Shown piece after piece: positions 8,608 to 16,638 of a stretch of DNA of 64,000 bases (the first letter of the stretch is position 1; every line of letters starts with the position of its first letter). This stretch comes from Bin87 sp963692995 (GTDB lineage: Bacteria > Chloroflexota > Dehalococcoidia > Lucifugimonadales > UBA3495): positions 1,488,001 through 1,552,000 of the forward strand of contig OY843611.1 of assembly GCA_963692995.1 (NCBI GenBank), read 5' to 3'. The notes under the pieces were generated by a model, which was given only the letters and a program-made list of their open reading frames with translations, ran no database searches and was not told where the DNA came from. The position numbers and the translations under genes were made by a program.

Positions 8608-9537
8608 TCACCGCTCCCTGGCGCGAATATACCGAAAAGCGGCAATAGCGGCCGTGGCGCCGTCCCCGGCGGAAGCTACCAGTTGCGCCGCCGACTGTTG
8701 GCGAATGTCCCCGGCGGCAAACAGTCCCGGTTGAGGGGTTTCCATGCCCAGCCCTACCGGAATGTGACCGGCGTTGTCCAGAGGAACCAAGTCTGCTACG
8801 GAAGCGGAATTGGGTTCCAGCCCGACATAAACGAACAGGCCGCTCACCGGCTCCACCGTCTCACCGTCGGCGCTGCGCACCCGCACTCCGGTGACGGTTT
8901 CCTCGCCCAGTACTTCCACCACCTCGGCATTGTGCCGCACCTCGATCTTCGGCTCCGCGGCGATGCGGTCCTGGAGAATCTGCTGGGCGTCGTCCAAGGC
9001 GTCTCCTCGGTGGAACAGGATTACCCGGTCGGTGTATTCGGTCAGAGTTAGAGCTTCGTCCGCCGCCGAGTCGCCTCCGCCGACTACTGCGACGGTTTGG
9101 CCCATGTACAACGGCCCGTCGCAAGTGGCGCAGTGGGACACCCCGCGTCCGAAAAACTCCTCCTCCCCCGGAATGCCCAGCGTCCGCAACGAGGAACCGG
9201 CGGCCATTATCACGGCTTTGCCAAGGTAGCTGTCTCCGCCATCGCCGGTAACCCGCAGGTATTCACCGTCCACAGACACGCCGGTCGCGGTGTCCATCAG
9301 CATCTCGACGCCGGCGTTCATCGCCTGTTCCTGGGTGGCGGGTCCAAGTTCATAGCCGGCGATGCCCTGAGGAAAGCCGGGATAGTTCTCGATCCGTTCC
9401 AGATTGATGATCTGGGCGCCCGCCATCATCTGTTCCACGATGGCGGTATTCAAACCGTGGCGGGCAGCGTAGATGCCGGCGGTCAAACCGGCCATGCCGC
9501 CGCCGATGATGATTACGTCGTAGTTCTGTTCAGCCAC
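8608..9537 (-). CDS. trxB: Thioredoxin reductase (NADPH-dependent FAD disulfide reductase)
   Basis: A 309-residue flavoprotein: FAD-binding IIIGGGMAGLTAG at the N terminus, the redox pair CATC (Cys136, Cys139), NADPH-binding VAVVGGGDSAADEA and a final GLFAAGDIR. The GTG at 9537 is chosen because GAGG lies 7 bases upstream and the protein then begins just before the FAD motif; upstream ATGs would add an unconserved tail. It reduces thioredoxin or a thioredoxin-like partner. No thioredoxin gene is in the window. Confidence 0.92.
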   Translation of the reverse strand: MAEQNYDVIIIGGGMAGLTAGIYAARHGLNTAIVEQMMAGAQIINLERIENYPGFPQGIAGYELGPATQEQAMNAGVEMLMDTATGVSVDGEYLRVTGDGGDSYLGKAVIMAAGSSLRTLGIPGEEEFFGRGVSHCATCDGPLYMGQTVAVVGGGDSAADEALTLTEYTDRVILFHRGDALDDAQQILQDRIAAEPKIEVRHNAEVVEVLGEETVTGVRVRSADGETVEPVSGLFVYVGLEPNSASVADLVPLDNAGHIPVGLGMETPQPGLFAAGDIRQQSAAQLVASAGDGATAAIAAFRYIRARER

Positions 9538-9647
9538 CGGGTTTACCTCACTGCAAGTTGACAAGACCATCGAAGGTGGCGACTTCAAGCGCCCAAAGGC
9601 AGGGATATCGAGCCGCCATCATCCGGCTTCGATTGTACCACTGTCAA

Positions 9648-10511
9648 CTACCGCCGGCCCCTCACGCGGCTCACCTGCGCCGTTTGGCCGCTGCCCTCCA
9701 GCATAGTTTTTACATCGATTCCTGATGGGACGCCGTTTTCTTCCGCGGCGCGCCGTGTTCGGGCAATTTCCGAAGCCGTGCGGCTCACCCGTTCCTGAGC
9801 CATGCGGCAGTACTCAGTGGATAACTCGAAACCGACGTACTGCCGACCCTCAAGCAGCGCCGCCACCGCGGTTGTCCCGCTGCCGATAAACGGGTCCATA
9901 ACGACTTCCGACGTGGTGGCTGCGATTGCCCGCCGGGCCAGCTCTACCGGGAAAGATGCCGGGTGGGGATTGCCGCGATCCTGCCGAATTTGCCAAACGT
10001 CGCCAATGCCGCCCGCCTTAGGGGCCAGACGGAATTCCGGGTTGGCGATCAGATAGATTACCTCGTAGGTGGGAAGAAAATAGCCGGGATTGTGATTGAA
10101 CCCGCCGGAACGCTGCCAGATAATAATCTGTCGCAGCGGAAAGCCTTCCATGATGTCCGCCCGGTCCTGTAGCAGGCCCCGCTGTACCCGCCACTTGTGG
10201 TTGTAAAAAATCGCTCCGTCCGGCGTCAATACCCGCAGCATCTCCTGGAGGCACTGCCGCTGCCACGCCACATAGTCATGATGCGGCATACAGTCGCCCG
10301 AGTGCGCGTACCCCTGCCTCCGGAGCAGCTCCGACCGTGACCATTTTCCCCCGCTGCCGTTTTTCATTCCGTTTCCGCTGCTGTTGAGCAGATTGTAGGG
10401 CGGGGACGTGACAATCAGATTCACCGACGCCGACGGCATGCCGCCCATGGCGGACAGGCAGTCCGCGCGGTGGATTTCGTTGAGCCAGGGTTGAATGTTG
10501 GTCAGATTCAT
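9648..10511 (-). CDS. Site-specific DNA methyltransferase (N4-cytosine or N6-adenine), solitary
   Basis: The catalytic motif IV TSPPYN (residues 35-40) precedes the SAM-binding motif I DPFIGSGTTAVAA (206-218), the order of beta-class amino-methyltransferases. The (T)SPPY form is common in N4-cytosine enzymes but also occurs in N6-adenine ones. The 287-residue length fits a stand-alone enzyme, and the variable region between the motifs (about 45-190) would read the target. No restriction endonuclease or specificity subunit lies nearby, so it looks like an orphan methylase or the remnant of a restriction-modification pair. Confidence 0.88.
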   Translation of the reverse strand: MNLTNIQPWLNEIHRADCLSAMGGMPSASVNLIVTSPPYNLLNSSGNGMKNGSGGKWSRSELLRRQGYAHSGDCMPHHDYVAWQRQCLQEMLRVLTPDGAIFYNHKWRVQRGLLQDRADIMEGFPLRQIIIWQRSGGFNHNPGYFLPTYEVIYLIANPEFRLAPKAGGIGDVWQIRQDRGNPHPASFPVELARRAIAATTSEVVMDPFIGSGTTAVAALLEGRQYVGFELSTEYCRMAQERVSRTASEIARTRRAAEENGVPSGIDVKTMLEGSGQTAQVSRVRGRR

Positions 10512-10631
10512 AGAAGTAGCTTGAACCGCGCCTATTCAACCCCAATTTCGTCTCCCCGCGCATCGTATGCCCGTGGCAGGTTTCGACGTGTTGGCATCGC
10601 CGGTGTCTGACGGCCATACCTGCCCCGGCCC

Positions 10632-10668
10632 GGCAATGTGGCTGACTTAGCCTGGCAATGTGGCTGAC
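10632..10668. repeat. 15-bp direct repeats, 22-base period
   Basis: Two identical 15-mers (ggcaatgtggctgac) separated by 7 bases lie immediately upstream of the -35 box at 10681. They could be an operator or one more short duplication of the kind seen elsewhere in the window. Confidence 0.85.
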
Positions 10669-10680
10669 CCGGCGAGCCGT

Positions 10681-10709
10681 TTGCGTCCAATCCCTGTCCC
10701 GCCTACAAT
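10681..10709 (+). promoter_or_regulatory. Sigma-70-type promoter for the SMP-30 gene
   Basis: TTGCGT (10681-10686) and TACAAT (10704-10709) are separated by 17 bases. The start codon lies about 70 bases downstream. Confidence 0.6.
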
Positions 10710-10780
10710 TGCGGTGCGGTTGCCCTCACCGTAGCCGCGTTCGCTGCGATTGACCGGAACCATCAGGAGGCGAGACTACT

Positions 10781-11683
10781 ATGCCCATCGAAAAACTATC
10801 TTCCGCTTTAGATGCCATCATCGATATCGACGCCCCTATCGAAGAGCACGGCTCCGGGTTCGGCGGTTCCGAAGGACCGGCAGAGGGGCCGCTATGGTGG
10901 AGTGATGGCGGCTATTTGCTCTTCAGCGACATCCACAACAACCGTCGAATGCGCTACACCCCCGGCAGCGGCGTCACCGTAGAGGCAGAGCCGGTAAATC
11001 GGCACAATGGCCTCACGAGAGACCTTCAGGGCCGCCTCATTGCCGCCGAACACGACGGTCGGCGCGTCAGCCGCTTGGAAGGCGACGGCTCTACCACCGT
11101 CCTCGCCAACCAGTTCCAGGGTCGGCAACTTAACCGCCCCAACGACGTGGTAGTAAAGTCGGACGGCAGCATTTATTTCACTGATCCCTGGACCTTCCGA
11201 CGGCCCCGAGAACAGTGGGAGCAGACCATTTCCGGAGTCTTCCGACTCTCCGCCGATCTGGGGACATTAACCCTGCTGGTCGGCGACTTTGTTGTCCCCA
11301 ACGGTCTGGCTTTCTCTCCTGATGAGAGTATCCTTTACATCAATGACTCTCGGCGCGGCGTCATCCGCGCTTTTGACGTACAGGATGATGGCAGCGTGGC
11401 GCTGGCTTCGGATCGGGTGTTTGCCGATTTGCGGGGCGAGCGTGAGGGCGTGCCCGACGGCATGAAGGTGGACGTGGCAGGAAACGTGTACTGCGGCGGC
11501 TCCGGGGGCCTCCACATCATGAACCCCGGTGGTGAGACCCTCGGAATAGTTGTCCACGGGCAATCGGCCACCACCAACCTCTGTTTCGGCGGTTCCGACT
11601 GGAAAACCCTCTACTTCACCAGTCGCAACACCATCGGCAGCGTACCGGTCAAGATTGCCGGCATCCCGGTGCCGGTCAGATAA
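10781..11683 (+). CDS. SMP-30/gluconolactonase-family protein
   Basis: A 300-residue six-bladed beta-propeller lactonase. EGPAEGPLWW supplies the first metal Glu, NRPNDVVVKSDGSIYFTDPW is the family's signature metal-binding stretch, VPNGLAFSPDESILYINDS carries the Asn, and PDGMKVDVAGNVYCGG the catalytic Asp. AGGAGG lies 10 bases before the ATG. These calcium or zinc enzymes hydrolyse sugar lactones; the substrate here is not known. A small cupin follows 34 bases later and is probably co-transcribed. Confidence 0.88.
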   Translation: MPIEKLSSALDAIIDIDAPIEEHGSGFGGSEGPAEGPLWWSDGGYLLFSDIHNNRRMRYTPGSGVTVEAEPVNRHNGLTRDLQGRLIAAEHDGRRVSRLEGDGSTTVLANQFQGRQLNRPNDVVVKSDGSIYFTDPWTFRRPREQWEQTISGVFRLSADLGTLTLLVGDFVVPNGLAFSPDESILYINDSRRGVIRAFDVQDDGSVALASDRVFADLRGEREGVPDGMKVDVAGNVYCGGSGGLHIMNPGGETLGIVVHGQSATTNLCFGGSDWKTLYFTSRNTIGSVPVKIAGIPVPVR

Positions 11684-11717
11684 TTCCCCCACCCAAACCA
11701 ACCAAGGAGGCAATATC

Positions 11718-12092
11718 ATGCGCGTAGTACGCATCGCCAATGTTGAACACGTACCGCTGGGCCCAGCCGAGGCCGTACCGGGCTGGAACGGCGGCGCAGT
11801 CCATCGCACCCGTCAGCCCATTATCCCGGAAGGCGAAAGTGATTTCTTCAACGCCAGCGTGGTCAATTTTGAGAAGGGCGCCCAAACCGGATGGCACCGT
11901 CACAGCAGCGACCAGATTTTGGTGATAACCGTCGGCAACGGGATTGTCGCTACGGAAACCGAAGAGCACCACGTCGGTGTTGGAGACGTGGTCCAGGTCA
12001 AAGCCGGTGAGAACCACTGGCATGGCGCCACCGCCAACGGCTATATGGGCCACATCACCATTACCACCAATGACAGCGCCGCAAGCCGCTAA
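11718..12092 (+). CDS. Small cupin-domain protein
   Basis: A 124-residue single-domain cupin. GWHRHSSDQILVITVGNG is cupin motif 1 with metal-binding histidines and VGVGDVVQVKAGENHWHGA is motif 2. AAGGAGG lies 7 bases before the ATG. Its position behind a gluconolactonase-like enzyme suggests sugar-acid or lactone handling, but small cupins are functionally diverse. Confidence 0.85.
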   Translation: MRVVRIANVEHVPLGPAEAVPGWNGGAVHRTRQPIIPEGESDFFNASVVNFEKGAQTGWHRHSSDQILVITVGNGIVATETEEHHVGVGDVVQVKAGENHWHGATANGYMGHITITTNDSAASR

Positions 12093-12114
12093 AAAGCGGC
12101 CGGCCGAGCAATGT

Positions 12115-12138
12115 CGGGGCGAATCAACATTCGCCCCG
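12115..12138. repeat. Palindromic element, GGGGCGAAT family (copy 1)
   Basis: GGGGCGAAT / ATTCGCCCC arms (12116-12124 and 12129-12137) around CAAC, closed by a further C-G pair. The core equals that of the element at 21389-21416. It lies directly before the start of the CoA-binding gene, so it would form a hairpin in that 5' leader. Confidence 0.85.
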
Positions 12139-12152
12139 GCGAGGGGTACGAA

Positions 12153-12578
12153 ATGGATTTGATCGACGAAATCCTGGACAACGTAAAAACCATCGCTGTC
12201 GTAGGCTTGTCGGACAACCCGGCGCGTGATAGCAATGGAGTGTCAGCTTATATGCAGTCTCAGGGCTACCGGATCATCCCGGTTAATCCGGCTTTGCAAG
12301 GCGCGCGCGTCCTGGGTGAGCCATCCTACGATGACTTGGCGTCCGCGGCGGCCGCCGCCGCGGCCCAGGGCATCGCAATTGACCTGGTGGATGTTTTCCG
12401 TCGCAGCGAGTTCGCCGGCGCGGTGTCCGACGATGCCGTCAGCATCGACGCTCGTTACGTCTGGATGCAGGATGGCGTGGTGGACGAGGCAGCAGCAGAG
12501 CGCGCCCGAGCCGCCGGCTTGGGAGTCATCATGGACGACTGCATCCTGCGCCAACACAAACGGCGCCGGGGCGCCTGA
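12153..12578 (+). CDS. CoA-binding domain protein (YccU-like)
   Basis: A 141-residue Rossmann-type protein: TIAVVGLSDNPARDSNGVSAYMQ at the N terminus binds nucleotide or CoA, followed by GYRIIPVNP, IDLVDVFRR and ARYVWMQDGVVDEAAAERARAAGLGVIMDDCILRQH, the standard order in this family. ATG 12153 has GAGG 8 bases upstream; an earlier in-frame ATG at 12111 would translate through the palindromic repeat and is rejected. Cellular role unknown; homologues resemble the CoA-binding half of succinyl-CoA synthetase. Confidence 0.88.
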   Translation: MDLIDEILDNVKTIAVVGLSDNPARDSNGVSAYMQSQGYRIIPVNPALQGARVLGEPSYDDLASAAAAAAAQGIAIDLVDVFRRSEFAGAVSDDAVSIDARYVWMQDGVVDEAAAERARAAGLGVIMDDCILRQHKRRRGA

Positions 12579-12657
12579 CGCCCCAGAACGCATTGCGGAT
12601 GCTGCTGGTAGTTAACAAGTCGAGTCGGAGAGCCGGCCCGTAGATCGGCTCCCCGAC
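12568..12657. terminator. Hairpins between convergent genes (probable bidirectional terminator)
   Basis: Two stems lie where the CoA-binding gene and comB converge: GGGGCG/CGCCCC (12568-12584) and a larger one, GTCGGAGAGCCG/CGGCTCCCCGAC (12624-12635 with 12646-12657, one mismatch). There is no strong T-run, so intrinsic termination is plausible rather than certain. Confidence 0.5.
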
Positions 12658-12659
12658 CA

Positions 12660-13394
12660 TTATGGCCGGCGTCCGTTGCCGTCCTGGTCCTCGCCCACCT
12701 TTCGAGCCACCAGCAAGCCGTCTTCCCGGGTCACCCGCATGGCAAACGGGTACCGATCCACTTCCAGCGCTAACCCGACATCCCTGGAATGAAACTGCGG
12801 CTGCGCGTCGTCAAAAAATTTCTGGGTTGCGCCGCCGGCCATGATCAGCTTGCGCAGCGCCTCCGGGTCGGGGTTGCGACCTTCCAGGCGGTTCCGCAAA
12901 TACAGCGCGCAGTGCTCGTCCTCATCAGACCGGTTGACGCCCTGGTCGCCCATGGCGAGGATGGTGACGCGTTCTGGCGCCGGCTCCTCAGCCAGCAGGG
13001 CCCGTGCGGTCGCTCCGGCCACGACGAATGAAGTGACGTAGATGGGATCGCATCCGGCGGCCCCCGCAGCCGCCGTGCCTACGGTGCCGGCACGGGTGGA
13101 CTGCACGACATTCTTGCCGGTGAAATCCACCGACGACGCCTCGTAGGGAGAGTTGCCGTAGTCGAACCCGTCGGGCCGGCGCCCCTCCACCTCGCCCATT
13201 AATACCTCGGCGATCGCGGGATCGTTACGCCTGATTTCCAGCGCTTCCTCGATCTCGGCCACCAGGGTGATGCGCTCCGCCCCACGGTCAAAGGCAATGG
13301 CCGCCGTGGTGAAAGCGCGAAAAACATCGATGACGAGCGCCGCGCCACTGGCCTCGTTGGCGTCGCGGGTAAGGCTGCCGATGCGGATTTCCAT
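12660..13394 (-). CDS. comB: 2-phosphosulfolactate phosphatase family protein
   Basis: A 244-residue ComB-family protein: VIDVFRAFTTAA near residue 22, LMGEVEGRRPDGFDYGNSPYE near 65-85 and VVQSTRAGTVG near 97 are the family's characteristic motifs. In methanogens ComB dephosphorylates 2-phosphosulfolactate for coenzyme M; in bacteria it can supply sulfolactate. No comA or comC partner is present here, so the physiological substrate is uncertain. Confidence 0.88.
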   Translation of the reverse strand: MEIRIGSLTRDANEASGAALVIDVFRAFTTAAIAFDRGAERITLVAEIEEALEIRRNDPAIAEVLMGEVEGRRPDGFDYGNSPYEASSVDFTGKNVVQSTRAGTVGTAAAGAAGCDPIYVTSFVVAGATARALLAEEPAPERVTILAMGDQGVNRSDEDEHCALYLRNRLEGRNPDPEALRKLIMAGGATQKFFDDAQPQFHSRDVGLALEVDRYPFAMRVTREDGLLVARKVGEDQDGNGRRP

Positions 13395-13410
13395 ATTTGT
13401 CCCCTTGGAA

Positions 13411-13442
13411 CATTTAGGGCGACGCGCGTGTCGCCCTAAATG
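13411..13442. repeat. Palindromic element CATTTAGGGCGAC
   Basis: Perfect 13-bp arms CATTTAGGGCGAC (13411-13423) and GTCGCCCTAAATG (13430-13442) with a 6-base loop. It sits between the NHL-repeat gene and comB, both on the minus strand, and could terminate or process that transcript. It shares the AGGGCGA core with the GGGGCGAAT elements. Confidence 0.85.
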
Positions 13443-13457
13443 GAACTTTGTTGCCGG

Positions 13458-14405
13458 CTATCCGGTTTTAACCAGCTTTTGGAGGGATCGTATTTCGCGA
13501 GGAGGGTCCAGATGCTGACCGGTGTGGGTCCATGAGACCTCGCCTACGTAGATGTTCCCGACCGAGTCGATGCAGACGCCGTGTGGGGCGATGAAGTGGC
13601 CCGCATCCTCGCTCTCGGGCCCGTCGCCGACCCGAGCCAGACGACGGCCTGCGGTATCGTACACGCTGACGCGAGGGCCGAGGCCGTTGGCCTGGGAGTT
13701 GGGGCCGATTGCCGCGCCCAGCTCGCCAATGTACACCAGATCGGCGTCCTGATCGATGTACAGGCCGCAGGGACGAGCCATGTCGGTCCACTGGCCCAGG
13801 AACTTGCCGTCTGAGTCGAACAATTGCACTCGGTGGTTTTCTCGGTCAGCCAGATAAACGATGCCGTTGCGGTCGGCGCCGATGTTGTGGGCAATATTGA
13901 ACTGGCCGGGACCGGTTCCCGATTCGCCCCAGGAGAAGAGCCGGCGTCCATCCGGGCTGTACTTATGGATGCGGGCGTTGCCGTAGCCGTCAGACACGTA
14001 AAAGTCTCCGTTGCGGGGGTCGATGGCAACGTGAGTGCAGCGGTTAAAGGGATCGCCGGACATGAAACCGGCCGGGTGCCCGCTGGTGCCCAGAGTCAGC
14101 AGGATGTCGCCTTCCAGCGTGCATTTGCGAACGGTGTGGTCGCCGTCGTCAGTGAGGAACATCGTTCCATCGGGGGACATGGTGACGCCATGCGCTCGCG
14201 GGAAAACGCCTTCCCCCCAGGAGGTGATGAAGTTGCCGTCCTTGTCGAACACAATCATCGGGTGTTCGCCGCGGTTGAAGGCATAGACGTTGTCGTCGGA
14301 GTCGCAACCCACGGCGGCGACCTCCTTGAAGGCGTAGCCGGAAGGAAGCTGCCCCCAGCCTTCCTGGACTTCATAGGTGAACCGACCTTCTCCAATAGTA
14401 ACCAT
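13458..14405 (-). CDS. NHL-repeat beta-propeller protein
   Basis: A 315-residue protein built of NHL/PAL-type blades, each with a pattern like HGVTMSPDGTMFLTDDGDHTVRKC or HVAIDPRNGDFYVSDGYGNARI. Its layout resembles the peptidyl-alpha-hydroxyglycine lyase-like proteins frequent in environmental bacteria. ATG 14405 has GGAGGG 6 bases upstream; no signal peptide is seen, so it is probably cytoplasmic. A related protein is encoded at the right end of the window. Function is unknown. Confidence 0.8.
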   Translation of the reverse strand: MVTIGEGRFTYEVQEGWGQLPSGYAFKEVAAVGCDSDDNVYAFNRGEHPMIVFDKDGNFITSWGEGVFPRAHGVTMSPDGTMFLTDDGDHTVRKCTLEGDILLTLGTSGHPAGFMSGDPFNRCTHVAIDPRNGDFYVSDGYGNARIHKYSPDGRRLFSWGESGTGPGQFNIAHNIGADRNGIVYLADRENHRVQLFDSDGKFLGQWTDMARPCGLYIDQDADLVYIGELGAAIGPNSQANGLGPRVSVYDTAGRRLARVGDGPESEDAGHFIAPHGVCIDSVGNIYVGEVSWTHTGQHLDPPREIRSLQKLVKTG

Positions 14406-14498
14406 CGTTATCCCTCCGGTGGTTTCGACGTGGGTTGCCGTCGGTGTTCGTGGCAAAGATTGTAACCCATCCGCCTGGCGCATGCTGCCCGGAGGCGA

Positions 14499-14536
14499 CC
14501 CAGCGCTACAAGCGGCCAGCGGCCCAGTGCTACAAT
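14499..14536 (+). promoter_or_regulatory. Duplicated extended -10 element upstream of the HemQ-like gene
   Basis: TGCTACAAT (14528-14536) is a good extended -10 box; no clear -35 is seen. The segment cccagcgctacaa (14499-14511) recurs 24 bases later as cccagtgctacaa (14523-14535), so the promoter lies on the second half of an imperfect duplication. Confidence 0.5.
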
Positions 14537-14590
14537 GGGGCAACCCGCCGGGATGCTCTAACCCGGATACGCAGAAAAAGGAGGTTCGAG

Positions 14591-15304
14591 ATGGCCGACC
14601 CGCGCCGCGACTTTGTCAAATACACGTTCTACAAGGTGCAGCCGGAATGGCGTCGGCTGCCGGCAGGTGAGCGGGAGGCCGGCAAGGACGAGTTCGCTGC
14701 CGTAGCCGCTGAACACGCCGACCGGGTCGCGCTGAATACCTACACGCTGGTAGGCGCCCGTGGCGACACCGATTTCATGCTGTGGGGCGTCTGTCCCGAA
14801 CTCGAGCCCGTCAACGAACTGGCGGCCCAACTCAACCGGACCCGGTTGGGCGGCTACCTGGAAACTCCGTACTCCTATCTGGGCATGACGCGGCGCTCTC
14901 CCTACATCGATGACCACCGGCACGAGGAGCAGGACGGAACCGGCGACGCCGCGTCCCTGCGCTCGTCCTCCATACGGATGATGGGCCGTCGCTACCTGTT
15001 CATGTACCCCTTCTGGAAGACCCACGACTGGTACCAGTTGTCGAAAGAAGTACGTCAGGAGATGATGAACGAGCACTTCGTCATCGGGCACAAGTACCCC
15101 CAAGTGAAGATTTCCACGGCCTACTCCTTCGGCCTGGACGATCCTGAGTTCGTCCTGGGGTTTGAAACCGACGAACCGGGCGCGTTCCTTGATCTCGTGA
15201 TGGAACTGCGAGAATCCAAGGCCCGCCCGTACACGCTGAAGGATACGCCCATATTCTCCTGCATCGGCCGCCCGTTGCGCGACTGCCTGGACGACGCGGC
15301 GTAG
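14591..15304 (+). CDS. Chlorite dismutase/HemQ-family heme protein
   Basis: A 237-residue protein of the chlorite dismutase-like fold. RRYLFMYPFWKTHDWYQLS, QEMMNEHFVIGHKYP (candidate proximal heme His in the EH or GHKY region), STAYSFGLDDPEFVLGFETD and MELRESKARPYT align with HemQ (coproheme decarboxylase) and its relatives. AGGAGG stands 6 bases before the ATG. In Gram-positive-type heme synthesis HemQ makes protoheme from coproheme; other members detoxify chlorite. With no heme genes nearby, HemQ is the more likely role but is not proven. Confidence 0.82.
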   Translation: MADPRRDFVKYTFYKVQPEWRRLPAGEREAGKDEFAAVAAEHADRVALNTYTLVGARGDTDFMLWGVCPELEPVNELAAQLNRTRLGGYLETPYSYLGMTRRSPYIDDHRHEEQDGTGDAASLRSSSIRMMGRRYLFMYPFWKTHDWYQLSKEVRQEMMNEHFVIGHKYPQVKISTAYSFGLDDPEFVLGFETDEPGAFLDLVMELRESKARPYTLKDTPIFSCIGRPLRDCLDDAA

Positions 15305-15374
15305 GGAGGGGCGCGCGATGACCGGCGCAAATCGCTATCCGCGCACGCTAAGCATACCGACGACTGGCCGCCGT

Positions 15375-15402
15375 TTGCATCGGTTATTCGCCGTGCTATA
15401 AT
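15375..15402 (+). promoter_or_regulatory. Sigma-70-type promoter for the ferredoxin gene
   Basis: TTGCAT (15375-15380) and TATAAT (15397-15402) with a 16-base spacer; the -10 is extended by TGC. This is one of the clearest promoters in the window and leaves a leader of about 60 bases. Confidence 0.75.
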
Positions 15403-15469
15403 TTTTAAGTTCGCAAACGGCACATCCGCCACCTTCCACCCACCACACTAAAATCGAGGGAAAGCCGCT

Positions 15470-15712
15470 ATGACTTACATCATTACCGAGCCATGCGTGG
15501 ACGTGAAAGACGCCGCGTGCGTGGACGTCTGTCCGGTGGACTGCATCTACACCACTGACGATGACGATATGTACTTCATCAGTCCCGATGAGTGCATCGA
15601 TTGCGCCGCCTGTGAACCCGTGTGTCCCGTAACCGCTATCTTTGCGGAAGAAGCAGTGCCGGCGATGTACGAGGAATATATCAAGATCAACTACGACTAC
15701 TTCGCCAAGTAG
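15470..15712 (+). CDS. fdxA: 7Fe ferredoxin ([3Fe-4S][4Fe-4S])
   Basis: An 80-residue electron carrier. Cys9, Cys17 and Cys52 fit the [3Fe-4S] ligands, Cys21, Cys42, Cys45 and Cys48 the [4Fe-4S] ligands, and Cys25 is the usual free one, exactly the FdxA pattern (CVDVCPVDCI ... CIDCAACEPVCP). It has its own promoter and a following hairpin, so it is probably monocistronic and strongly expressed. Confidence 0.93.
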   Translation: MTYIITEPCVDVKDAACVDVCPVDCIYTTDDDDMYFISPDECIDCAACEPVCPVTAIFAEEAVPAMYEEYIKINYDYFAK

Positions 15713-15743
15713 TCATTGCGCCGCCCGGCGCCCCACGAACCCG

Positions 15744-15773
15744 TGCGCCCGGCCCCTGTAGCCGGGCGCAAAT
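15744..15773 (+). terminator. Terminator-like hairpin after the ferredoxin gene
   Basis: TGCGCCCGG (15744-15752) pairs with CCGGGCGCA (15762-15770) around a 9-base loop, followed by AATTTAA rather than a solid T-run. Confidence 0.6.
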
Positions 15774-15795
15774 TTAACCGGCAACGATCCGTCTC

Positions 15796-16632
15796 ATGAC
15801 TACCGCAAACGGCCTACAACCAGCGCGTCCCGACGTGCGTATCATCGTCTGTACGGATGAATACGGCTGTGGACGTTGGTACTACAGAGGGCGGGCGGCG
15901 GACGACGTGCTCAAGGAGCTCCGGAAGGCGGTGAGCTGCCCAGGCAATTCTCGAGCCCAAGTCACAACCGCCGGGTGCATCCTGGGTTGCGCCTTTGGCC
16001 CCAGGTTCGATGTGGTACGGCGATGGTCCGGCGAGAAGGTCCTTTACGGGTCCATTGCGGGCGCTGCTACTATCACTCGACGTGGACGAGTCAACTTTAC
16101 GCCAATTCCCGACGATTTAGAGCAAATAGTGGCGGATCATTTGCCGGATACCGCAGCCCCGATGGAAACCATTAACGCTGGAGGTCGATCAACCAACCTG
16201 AACCTGTTACGCCGGATACTGCTCGATTGTAGTCGGGGCATCGACGGTGGAGGAGCGGGTCTCGGTGAGGCGGTGGTAATGGTGCATAATGCGACGGCCA
16301 GCGCATCCATCCCAGCCACGTTATCAAATTTGGAACTGGTGGACGGAAATGGTCAAGCGGACGAACGAGGCGATATAGCGGTGTTGGTGACCGACGGGGA
16401 TGGGCGCGTGGCGTTGCAGCTTAGCCGTATCCGCCAACTGGAATTTCTGCGCCGTACCCTTGGCAACGGAATGCCCGGCTATGCCATCTGGCTCCGCGAT
16501 GGCGATTTGGAAACCGTGTACCGCATCTACCTGCGGCGTTCAGAGAACGAGGACAGCAATCCTTTGCGCCACGCCATGTTCATGGCATTGGCGGAAAAGT
16601 ACGGGTCCGTGGTCAACCTTGAGGAGGAGTGA
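15796..16632 (+). CDS. Putative thioredoxin-like [2Fe-2S] protein with unknown C-terminal domain
   Basis: The first 80 or so residues (VRIIVCTDEYGCGRWYY ... TTAGCILGCAFGPRFDVV ... VLYGSI) have the fold and Cys spacing of thioredoxin-like [2Fe-2S] ferredoxins, whose second Cys pair normally lies in a GCLGxC loop before a GP. The remaining 190 residues, including the central ILLDCSRGIDGGGAGLGEAVVMV and LQLSRIRQLEFLRRTLGNGMPGYAIWLRDG, match nothing I recognise. The gene ends 6 bases before aconitase, and the aconitase ribosome-binding site (GAGGAGG) lies inside its last codons, so expression is coupled. A role in supplying or repairing an iron-sulfur cluster is an attractive but untested guess. 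Confidence 0.6.
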   Translation: MTTANGLQPARPDVRIIVCTDEYGCGRWYYRGRAADDVLKELRKAVSCPGNSRAQVTTAGCILGCAFGPRFDVVRRWSGEKVLYGSIAGAATITRRGRVNFTPIPDDLEQIVADHLPDTAAPMETINAGGRSTNLNLLRRILLDCSRGIDGGGAGLGEAVVMVHNATASASIPATLSNLELVDGNGQADERGDIAVLVTDGDGRVALQLSRIRQLEFLRRTLGNGMPGYAIWLRDGDLETVYRIYLRRSENEDSNPLRHAMFMALAEKYGSVVNLEEE

Positions 16633-16638
16633 AAAACG

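Larger units (their letters stand above)
10512..10780. other. Intergenic region with direct repeats and promoter
   Basis: This divergent gap between the methyltransferase and the SMP-30 gene holds no credible gene. It contains two copies of ggcaatgtggctgac (10632-10646 and 10654-10668, 22-base period) and just after them a promoter for the SMP-30 gene. A looser inverted pair GGCAGGT (about 10574) / ACCTGCC (about 10617) is also present. Confidence 0.6.

Noticed and set aside
12111..12152. An upstream ATG start for the CoA-binding protein
   Set aside because: It would translate through the palindromic repeat and gives residues unlike the family; ATG 12153 has a good ribosome-binding site.
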